Below, in pieces: positions 7,762 through 14,546 of a DNA stretch of 24,776 bases. The translations under genes and the position numbers were made by a program. The notes under the pieces are model-generated. The model had not been told where the DNA came from. It saw only the letters and a program-made list of their open reading frames with translations, and made no database searches. The DNA comes from Anaerolineae bacterium. GTDB taxonomy: Bacteria > Chloroflexota > Anaerolineae > Promineifilales > Promineifilaceae. The stretch is taken from the NCBI GenBank assembly GCA_028277515.1, contig JANQGC010000039.1:1-24776 (forward strand), in the 5' to 3' direction. The first letter of the stretch is position 1; each line of letters starts with the position of its first letter.

Positions 7762-9471
7762 CTATTCGTTAGGTTCGGCGGCATACAGCCATTTCAGATC
7801 GTTCGGTACCGGCGACCATTCGACTTTGTTGTTTATGCCATAAATCAAATCGACATCAAAAAGAGCGATCCAAAGGACATTATCATGGACATACTGCTCA
7901 GCAGCGCGGACTAGCGGCAGGCGTTCTTCAGGATCGACGACTTCCTTAACCGGAACCAGATAGGAGTCCAGCTCCTCAGACTGGTGATAGCCAATGCCTG
8001 TTTCAGACAAATGATCGCGGAACATCTGGTTCGGATCACCGGTGGTGGCCGTTGAACTGTTAAGGCTCATGCCGGTGTGTATTCCTTCATAATGTTCATC
8101 GAACCAGGTCCCGTATTCGGCCGGCATCAATTCAACAGTGATTCCAATCTGTTCCAGGTCACCGGCAATCGCCTCAGCGATCTCACGCCCTTTTGGAATA
8201 CGGCCCTCGGCAAAATGTAAGGGCATCGTTATTTCACCCGGCTCATAACCGGCATCGGCCAGGATCTGCATCGCCAATTCAGGATTGTATTCGTACGGTT
8301 CGATGTCCGGGTTCGATCCCCAAACCAGGGGGCTTAAAGGACCATTGGTCCGCTGGGCCTGTCCACCCATGATGAATTCGATAATGGCATCGACATTGAT
8401 CGCATGAGCAATCGCCTGGCGAACCGCGAGATCATCTGTTTCGTTAGTGAACATGATCCGCACATTTTGAATACTACGGGCTGAATTGCAATGAGCCATA
8501 TCGGTCTCATTCAAAGGCCCACATGCTTCAGGCGAGATCTTGGCCACGTCCAATGTTCCTGCTTGAATTTCTGCCAGGGCTGTGGTGGCATCAGGAACCA
8601 CGCGGAAAACGAGGCGCTCCACAGGATGCGGTCCTTGCCAATAATCATCAAAACGCTCTAAGACGACCCTATCACCCTTCACCCATTCGACGAACTTCCA
8701 AGGGCCGGCGCTGATCGGGTTCTCAGCAAATGCTTCAGCCCCAACCTCTTCCACATAATTGGGTGGAACCATGGGCATGCGACCCACTTCCAGCAATTGG
8801 GCTGTGGTTGGAATTGTGGCGATCACATCGACGGTGTACTCATCGACGATTTCAATGCGATCAATGAAACTAAGCACGACGATCCAGGGTGCCCCGGTTT
8901 CTTCATCCATGATCCGCTCAAGACTATATTTCATCGCCTCGGCGTTAAAGGGTTCTCCATTATGGAATGTGACGTCCTCACGAAGATGCCAGCGCAAGGT
9001 CAGATCATCAACCCACTCCCAAGATTCAGCCAGTTCCGGGACAACTTCCATATTATCGTTATGGCGGGTCAAATAGCCAAATAGCTGATAATAAATATTA
9101 CGGCCGACCATAGACCAGTTGAGCTGCGCATCCAGGGTTGGAATCTCAGCTTCTTGCGCGATGATGATTTCTTCGACGGCCGTTTGTGGCGCCTCGGCAG
9201 AATCGGCCTCATCAGCGGGTTCTTCAGCTTCCTCGGCTGGTTCCGTTTCCTCAGCTTCCTCGACGGGTTCTTCAGCTTCTTCGGCCGGTTCTGTCTCCTC
9301 GGCCGGTTCTTCAACCTCTTCGGCCGGCTCAGCCGGCGCTTCTTCATCAGTAGACTCTGAGGCAACCTCCTCGACCGGCGGTGCCTCCTCTGGTGAACTA
9401 CAGGCGGCCACCAGTCCGGCCAATAACAATAGAATTAAAAACAATGCAATATGCTTCCGAATTTTTAACAT
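7762..9471 (-). CDS. Peptide-type ABC transporter substrate-binding lipoprotein (SBP family 5)
   Basis: The 569-residue product has a lipoprotein signal ending LVAAC (Cys24). A very acidic Glu/Pro/Ala low-complexity linker follows (about 28-95), then an OppA/DppA-like family 5 domain. Typical features are IPTLDAQLNWS, the VVPELAESWEWVDDLTLRWHLREDVTFHNGEPFNAEA block (read in parts) and the VDAIIEFIMGG region. It would capture a peptide or similar small solute outside the membrane and deliver it to the DppB/DppC-like permeases encoded upstream. A strong ribosome site (GAGGAGG) precedes the ATG. A 236-bp gap from the dppC-like gene suggests its own promoter or processed mRNA. The long acidic linker is unusual for the family and is probably a spacer from the envelope. 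Confidence 0.92.
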   Translation of the reverse strand: MLKIRKHIALFLILLLLAGLVAACSSPEEAPPVEEVASESTDEEAPAEPAEEVEEPAEETEPAEEAEEPVEEAEETEPAEEAEEPADEADSAEAPQTAVEEIIIAQEAEIPTLDAQLNWSMVGRNIYYQLFGYLTRHNDNMEVVPELAESWEWVDDLTLRWHLREDVTFHNGEPFNAEAMKYSLERIMDEETGAPWIVVLSFIDRIEIVDEYTVDVIATIPTTAQLLEVGRMPMVPPNYVEEVGAEAFAENPISAGPWKFVEWVKGDRVVLERFDDYWQGPHPVERLVFRVVPDATTALAEIQAGTLDVAKISPEACGPLNETDMAHCNSARSIQNVRIMFTNETDDLAVRQAIAHAINVDAIIEFIMGGQAQRTNGPLSPLVWGSNPDIEPYEYNPELAMQILADAGYEPGEITMPLHFAEGRIPKGREIAEAIAGDLEQIGITVELMPAEYGTWFDEHYEGIHTGMSLNSSTATTGDPNQMFRDHLSETGIGYHQSEELDSYLVPVKEVVDPEERLPLVRAAEQYVHDNVLWIALFDVDLIYGINNKVEWSPVPNDLKWLYAAEPNE

Positions 9472-9707
9472 TTTTTCCTCCTCGTCAATCTGTATAAAAT
9501 TTCATGTAAATAAATATTCCCAAGGCCAGTCAATTTTTATTTTCTTTTACCTCTGGAAATCCCACAGAAAAAATTGACAGACCTCATGCAAAACCACCTG
9601 ATACTTGTACTGTTGTAATAATCGTGTCTAAATAATATTCACTACATCCTCCTTTTCTTTACTCAGATGTGGTTGCAAGAACTTGCGAAAATTCGCGCCG
9701 GCGCTCG

Positions 9708-10634
9708 CTAATCTCTGCGCTGCCTGGGATCAAGCGCATCACGCAGCCAATCGCCAACCAGGTTGACGCTCATGACGGTAATCAAGATCGCCAGCCCAGG
9801 GATGGTCGCTACCCACCAGCTTGTGGTGATATATTCCCGCCCTTCAGAAATCATCACGCCCCACGTAGGGGTGCTGATCGGAACACCAAGGCCAAGAAAG
9901 CTCAGCGTCGCCTCTGCGATAAGCATCCTGGCCACCATAAGAGTTGCCGCCACAATCATTGATGTGCGCACGTTAGGCAGCACATGCCGTAGAATAATCC
10001 GGCCATCAGTAGCGCCAATGGCCCGCGCCGCTAACACATATTCATGTTCGCGCACCGACAGGGTTTCGCTGCGAATCAGCCGGCCATAAGTCACCCAACC
10101 TGTGATGCCCAGGATGATGATCGTATTGCGCAAGCTGCTGCCCAAAGCGCCGGCCACGGCAATAGCCAACAGCATAAAGGGGACGGCCAGTTGGATGTCG
10201 GCAATACGCATTATTACCGTATCGGCCCGGCCCCTGGTGTAACCTGCCCACAGCCCCAATATGATTCCCAGGGAGCCTGCCAGAATGACCGAGGCCAGGC
10301 CGACGATCATCGTCACACGTGTGCCGTAGATGATCCGGCTAAAAATGTCACGGCCGAGGGCATCGGTGCCAAACAGATAAAATTGGCCATCAATTTCTGA
10401 TAATGGCGGCTGCAAACGCTGGCTGATGTCGCGCAGCGTCGGATCGTGTGGTGTAATCCATTCGGAGAATATGGCAGCCATGGCGACGATGAAAATGACC
10501 ACGACACCAGCCATCGCGCCTTTGTTCTGACGAAGGCTGCGCATGGCCCAAGAACGGCCTTGACTTCGGATGGTCTCATCTGAGTCGGCCGTTGGCAGCA
10601 ATGGCACTTCCTGTCTCTGGCCGGCGTCAATCAT
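9708..10634 (-). CDS. Peptide-type ABC transporter permease, DppC-like
   Basis: The 308-residue membrane protein has an N-terminal cytoplasmic segment, a first helix (KGAMAGVVVIFIVAMAAIFS) and the OppC/DppC signature HDPTLRDI...FGTDALGRDIFSR. A binding-protein-dependent permease domain with about five further helices follows. The EAA loop that contacts the ATPase is EYVLAARAIGATDGRIILRH(VLPN). It forms a heterodimeric channel with the DppB-like protein. Its ATG lies within the last codons of the dppB-like gene (ATGATTGA overlap, 8 bp), so the two are translationally coupled. No ATPase gene follows, so the energising subunits must be encoded elsewhere or shared. Confidence 0.92.
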   Translation of the reverse strand: MIDAGQRQEVPLLPTADSDETIRSQGRSWAMRSLRQNKGAMAGVVVIFIVAMAAIFSEWITPHDPTLRDISQRLQPPLSEIDGQFYLFGTDALGRDIFSRIIYGTRVTMIVGLASVILAGSLGIILGLWAGYTRGRADTVIMRIADIQLAVPFMLLAIAVAGALGSSLRNTIIILGITGWVTYGRLIRSETLSVREHEYVLAARAIGATDGRIILRHVLPNVRTSMIVAATLMVARMLIAEATLSFLGLGVPISTPTWGVMISEGREYITTSWWVATIPGLAILITVMSVNLVGDWLRDALDPRQRRD

Positions 10635-11544
10635 ATCTAATTCTCGGATCTAAAAAACCGTAGCTCAAATCAACCAGGAGGTTGATCAAGCTGATGATGA
10701 TAGCTACGACCAGGACCGCTCCCTGAACCATGGGAAAATCACGGTTGGATACGGCTTCAAGCACCAGCCGGCCAAGCCCCGGATAAGCAAATACAAATTC
10801 GGTGACAATAGCGCCGCCGAGCAAGACGCCAATTTGAATTCCTATAATGGTAATCACGGGCAAGGCCGCGTTTCGCATCGCGTGGGTGACAATAACGGAT
10901 CGCTCGCGCAGGCCTTTTGAGCGCGCCGTCCTGATGTAATCCTGGTTGATCACTTCCAGCAGCCCTGAACGCAGCAGGCGGGCAATAATAGCGGCCGAAT
11001 AGCTGCCCAAAGCAACGGCCGGTAAAACCAGGTGCTTCCAGGTGCCAATTCCGGCTGGGGGTAATATTTTCAGGGTGACGCCAAACAGGATAATAAGCAT
11101 CAGACCCAACCAAAAGGTGGGCATACATTGGCCAAGAAGCGCGAAAAATGTGGTTCCTGTATCCAGGATCGAGTTTCTGTTCAGCGCGGCAATGGTGCCG
11201 GCCGGGATGGCGATGAGTAAGGCTACAAACATGGATGCTGCGGTTAGCTGAAGGGTTGCTGGCATCCGCTCTAAGACAAGAGGCATGACCGGCTGACGGT
11301 AACGAAGCGATTCGCCAAAATCTCCCTGGACGACCCGTGAAATATAGAGGAAATATTGCACCGGTAATGGTTTGTCGAACCCTAGCTTGGCTCGTAATTC
11401 TTCTCGATCTTGCGGCGTGGCATCCAGGGGAAGGAGTTGGCCAACCGGATCACCTGTTAAATGCAGCAGTATGAAAACAATGGTTACAGCGCCCAAAGCG
11501 ACAACAATTGTGTATCCGAGCCGGTTGATGATATAGGTGATCAT
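10627..11544 (-). CDS. Peptide-type ABC transporter permease, DppB-like
   Basis: The 305-residue membrane protein begins MITYIINRLGYTIVVALGAV, the typical OppB/DppB first helix. It continues with the periplasmic segment LRAKLGFDKPLPVQYF and GDFGESLRYRQPV, both family hallmarks, then five more helices. The EAA loop is DYIRTARSKGLRERSVIVTH. It forms half of the importer channel for the adjacent binding protein. The Shine-Dalgarno GAGGG lies just upstream of the ATG. It is the first transporter gene of the cluster, separated from the upstream regulator by 303 bp that hold a dispersed repeat, so it probably has its own promoter. Confidence 0.92.
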   Translation of the reverse strand: MITYIINRLGYTIVVALGAVTIVFILLHLTGDPVGQLLPLDATPQDREELRAKLGFDKPLPVQYFLYISRVVQGDFGESLRYRQPVMPLVLERMPATLQLTAASMFVALLIAIPAGTIAALNRNSILDTGTTFFALLGQCMPTFWLGLMLIILFGVTLKILPPAGIGTWKHLVLPAVALGSYSAAIIARLLRSGLLEVINQDYIRTARSKGLRERSVIVTHAMRNAALPVITIIGIQIGVLLGGAIVTEFVFAYPGLGRLVLEAVSNRDFPMVQGAVLVVAIIISLINLLVDLSYGFLDPRIRYD

Positions 11545-11591
11545 GATTGCCCTCGTCAGTTTCTAAGTAAAAACAACTTTGTTTTAACGGT

Positions 11592-11744
11592 TGTCATTTC
11601 GAGAAATTCCACATCGCAAGCTCTGTTCTATGAGTGAAGAAACATGCCCTTGTCATCCTGAACGCAGTGAAGGATCTTGCACTTCCTACCGGTGAAGATT
11701 CCTCACGCTGTTCGGAATGACGGTTTGAGTTTGTTTCTTAGCAG
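11592..11744. repeat. Dispersed 153-bp intergenic repeat, copy 2
   Basis: It is the same length as, and aligns along its whole extent with, 209-361. The inverted arms lie at 11652-11676 (gtcatcctgaacgcag...) and 11697-11721 (...gttcggaatgac), agreeing at 18 of 25 positions. A partial related unit follows directly (11751-11791, containing ctcgacaagctcggcatgac). The repeat sits between the XRE-cupin regulator and the dppB-like gene. An out-of-frame product reading CHAELVEAS arises from it and is not a gene. Confidence 0.72.
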
Positions 11745-11847
11745 CAAAGCGAGAAATCCCTCGAGAGATGCCTCGACAAGCTCGGCATGACACATGCAAC
11801 AATACTTGTTTGTAACCAGGTTACTGACTCGCATGGCATGTATCATG

Positions 11848-12405
11848 TTATTGGGATATAAAAGCCCAAATAACTTGCAGTTCTTCTTCGCCGGCGTTTT
11901 CCCAACAGTGCGAGGTAAAGGCCTCAATAAAGCAGGCATCGCCGGGTCCTAAGATGGTTTCATCATCTTCGATAACGAGGCGCATCTTGCCTTTAATGAC
12001 AAAGCCACATTCTTCACCAGGCGTGATCTTTTGGTGCACATCCATTTTTGATCCGGGAGGCGCAATATCCCAAACCATTTGAATAACATTGCCATCACGG
12101 CTTATAAATTGGGAGAATACATCGGAGCCGGCGACGTGTATGGATTGGCGATCCTTTAAACGGCTGATTAGTTTATCAGTGCTAAGTGAAACCGGTTCGC
12201 AGGCATAGATGAGTTCGGACACCCTGATATTCAAAGCATCGCCGATAAGATGAAGGGCTGAGAGGGAAGGGGAAGCGTGGCCACGCTCAATTTGGCTGAC
12301 ATGACTAATGGATAAACCAGCCCGCGCACTCAAATCAGCAAGGGTCAGGCCGCGCTCTTTCCGCCGCTGGCGGATGACTTGGCCAATTTGAGATTCAATA
12401 TCCAC
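11848..12405 (-). CDS. XRE-family regulator with C-terminal cupin sensor domain
   Basis: The 185-residue product has an N-terminal HTH_3/XRE domain (about 8-62; RRKERGLTLADLSARAGLS then HVSQIERGHASPS) and a C-terminal single cupin (about 105-183; PGSKMDVHQKITPGEECGFV, LGPGDACFIEAFTSHCW). In this family the cupin binds a small effector and the helix-turn-helix controls adjacent transport and catabolic genes. The start is GTG: AGGAGG at 12411-12416 is 5 nt from it, and the next residues DIESQIGQ fit the family. It heads the minus-strand transporter and dehydrogenase cluster and is a reasonable controller of it. An inverted repeat at 12432-12452 in its leader is a possible autoregulatory site. 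Confidence 0.9.
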   Translation of the reverse strand: MDIESQIGQVIRQRRKERGLTLADLSARAGLSISHVSQIERGHASPSLSALHLIGDALNIRVSELIYACEPVSLSTDKLISRLKDRQSIHVAGSDVFSQFISRDGNVIQMVWDIAPPGSKMDVHQKITPGEECGFVIKGKMRLVIEDDETILGPGDACFIEAFTSHCWENAGEEELQVIWAFISQ

Positions 12406-12431
12406 ACGATCCTCCTATAAGATGGACCTTA

Positions 12432-12452
12432 TTGTTAAAAATGGTCTAACAA
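12432..12452. promoter_or_regulatory. Inverted repeat before the XRE-cupin gene, possible operator
   Basis: Arms ttgtta and taacaa are separated by 9 bp, 27 bp upstream of the GTG start of the XRE-cupin regulator, with AT-rich promoter-like sequence behind it. XRE-cupin proteins are dimeric and often autoregulate through such sites. The arms are short, so chance is possible. Confidence 0.35.
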
Positions 12453-12738
12453 AAAATATATTATTAGATATGATGTGTGTTTTTCAGCGAAATTGTGGTT
12501 AGAGGGAACAAATCTTAGCGATTCATTCAAAATTGCCGCCAAAATTATTGTTTAAGCAAAATTAATTACACTCTTATTAAAACTATTATGCATAAGAGCA
12601 TTTAGAATGTCAATGATCAATTGAGAAATCGGGTAGGTTTTGGGGCAGATCTGTTGTATGCTTCCTTTGCTGCTTGGGTGCAGTTACAAATTGTGTAAAA
12701 CCGGAGGGTTCGATTTGGGTGGGCCGTCGAATGGTAGG

Positions 12739-12888
12739 GGTGGGTCGGCGCGGCATGGTGTTGACCATAACTATGACCTGCCCACCGCGCCGGCTCACCC
12801 TTCACAGCCAGGTGGTGTCTTGCCGGGCGAGACAGGCGGGATGGTTGGTCAGGGGTTTCCGGCAAGATTTTGCCCCGCCTGTCCCGCC
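12739..12888 (+). other. Two consecutive 15-bp hairpins in a long intergenic region, possible structured RNA or palindromic element
   Basis: The gap 12406-13081 holds no gene I can support. In it, 12739-12753 pairs with 12785-12799 over 15 positions (13 Watson-Crick and two G-U in plus-strand RNA). Inside the loop atggt (12755-12759) pairs with accat (12764-12768). A second stem joins 12826-12840 to 12874-12888 with 14 of 15 pairs. A further complementary pair, cttgccgg (12819-12826) and ccggcaag (12859-12866), would interleave with the second stem in pseudoknot order, and ggcaa/ttgcc (12861-12874) is an alternative small hairpin. The region is more GC-rich than its surroundings. It could be a leader or ncRNA, or a mobile palindromic repeat. 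Confidence 0.45.
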
Positions 12889-12981
12889 ACTACGACAATG
12901 ATCAAAGCATTGGAGAGATCGAATTTCTTGTCAACTTAAATCATACACAAAAAGTAACCGCCCCCTTGCTGCTTATAGTAA

Positions 12982-13010
12982 TTGACATTCAGCAATGCAT
13001 CGTGTAATTT
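12982..13010 (+). promoter_or_regulatory. Candidate sigma70-type promoter for the radical SAM selenoprotein gene
   Basis: A perfect TTGACA at 12982-12987 is followed after 17 bp by TAATTT (13005-13010); TGTAAT at 13003-13008 is an alternative -10 with 15-bp spacing. It lies about 70-95 bp before the TTG start of the radical SAM gene. The -35 is strong, the -10 is mediocre. Confidence 0.4.
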
Positions 13011-13081
13011 TACAATGATATCATTGGTAGTTGACTTCCATCTATTAATCATGTCTTTGTTCCCAAAGTGGGGATTCAAAT

Positions 13082-14482
13082 TTGAAAGTTGTTCTCATCT
13101 CAACCTATGACTTAGGCCGGCAGCCCTTTGGTTTGGCCTCACCAGCAGCCTGGCTATCCCGGCAAGGCCATCAGGTGCGCTGCCTGGACCTGGCTATTGA
13201 GCGTCTTGATATGGGCGCTGTTGCCAAAGCGGACCTGGTCGGTTTTCATGTGCCCATGCACACGGCGACGCGCATAGCCGCTCCATTAATCGGCCGTGTG
13301 CGCCAGGTCAATCCAACAGTCCACATCTGCGTATATGGTCTTTATGCGCCTCTTAATGAGGATTATTTGCGTCAGCTAGGAGCGGACACCATCCTGGGTG
13401 GAGAGTTTGAGGGAGGGTTAACCGACCTCGCCCAACAGCTCGCGGCCAATGGCAGCGCGGAGCCATTTAATCAAGATCGGCCGTCCATCTCCTTATCTCG
13501 CCAGCAGTTCATCTTGCCCCGGCGCATTGATTTGCCACCGCTGCAAAAATACGCTTTTGTGCAAGATGGGGCAGGGCGGCGCACGGTCGGCTATACCGAA
13601 GCGACTCGCGGCTGTAAGCATCTGTGTCGCCATTGTCCCATCGTCCCCGTTTACAATGGCCAGTTCCGGGTGGTGCAACATGACGTGGTTTTGGCCGATA
13701 TTCGCACCCAGGTGGCAGCGGGCGCGCAGCATATCACTTTTGGCGATCCCGATTTCTTCAATGGCCCAGGCCATGCCCAGGCCATTGTCCAGGCGCTGCA
13801 TAAAGAATTTCCCGGATTGACCTATGATGTGACGATCAAGGTTGAGCACTTGTTAAAACATGCCCGCTATCTGCCCGTTTTGCAAGAAACCGGCTGCCTG
13901 TTCATCACCAGCGCGGTTGAGTCTAACGATAACCGGGTGCTGGAAATCCTGGATAAAGGCCATACGGTTGATGATTTTGTGCGGGCAGTACATACCTGTC
14001 GCGAAAACGGCTTGGTGCTGAATCCCACATTCGTCACCTTCACGCCCTGGACGACCCTGGAGAGCTACCGGGATTTGCTGCGGCTCATCGCCGAATTGGA
14101 ATTGGTGGACCAGGTCGCGCCTATTCAATATGCGATTCGCCTGCTGATCCCCGCCGGTTCCCGTTTGCTGGAATTAGAAGAAGTCCAGGTCCTGGTCGAA
14201 GAATTTGACCGGAAGCAGCTTGCCTATCCCTGGACGCATCCCGATCCGCGCGTTGACAATTTGTTTGACGAAGTGATGGCTCACGTGCAGCAGGGGCAGG
14301 AAAGAGGACACGGCCGTGCGCAAATTTTTACCCACATCTGGGAGACAACGCATCGGGCGGTGGGCACGCCGGCCGCGGAACTGCTGCCATTGGTGAACGG
14401 GCCGCAGAAGAACATCCCCCATCTCAGCGAACCGTGGTACTGTTGAGCGGAACCCACCGAGGAGCAGTTGGCTCCTTTTTAG
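13082..14482 (+). CDS. B12-binding-type radical SAM selenoprotein with CUAEP tail
   Basis: An N-terminal cobalamin-binding-like Rossmann domain (1-125; KVVLISTYDLG, GLYAPLNEDYLRQLGAD) is followed by a radical SAM domain whose [4Fe-4S] cysteines are C178, C182 and C185 in RGCKHLCRHC. Later parts (GDPDFFNG, KVEHLLKH, ITSAVESND) fit the barrel. The frame meets TGA at 14444-14446 directly after EPWYC. Reading it as selenocysteine gives C454-U455-A-E-P-T, then EEQLAPF and TAG at 14480-14482, 466 residues in all. A known group of radical SAM proteins ends in CUAEP or CCAEP, and this tail matches it. A SECIS-like hairpin follows the TGA. Start: TTG at 13082, since an upstream GTGGGG is well spaced and the next ATG would cut the B12 domain. 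The substrate is unknown. If TGA is a stop, the gene ends at 14446. Confidence 0.88.
14444..14479 (+). promoter_or_regulatory. Sec codon UGA and bacterial SECIS-like hairpin
   Basis: After UGA (14444-14446) a stem forms from aggagc (14460-14465) and gctcct (14471-14476), extendable by one G-U pair, with loop AGTTG (14466-14470). The loop begins 19 nt after the UGA and has G at its second position. This meets the usual description of bacterial SECIS elements: a short stem, a small loop with G in the first two bases, and about 16-37 nt from UGA. The hairpin lies within the coding tail. Five T residues follow (14476-14480), so it could also act as a terminator. Confidence 0.75.
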
Positions 14483-14546
14483 CTTGATATCCAGCCTTAC
14501 CACTGAACAAATTAGGCAATACCCAGAGGGCACGCTGTTTGTTTTA

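Noticed and set aside
9119..9577. 152-codon plus-strand Ser/Ala-rich open frame
   Set aside because: It is the antisense of the Glu/Pro/Ala linker of the substrate-binding protein; the repeat pattern mirrors that gene.
11703..11939. 78-codon minus-strand open frame with CHAELVEAS
   Set aside because: It is a translation of the dispersed repeat running out of frame into the end of the XRE-cupin gene; no ribosome site.
12610..12939. Several 62-99 codon open frames on both strands in the gap before the radical SAM gene
   Set aside because: Composition is driven by palindromic GC-rich arms, there is no Shine-Dalgarno, and no frame resembles a protein family.
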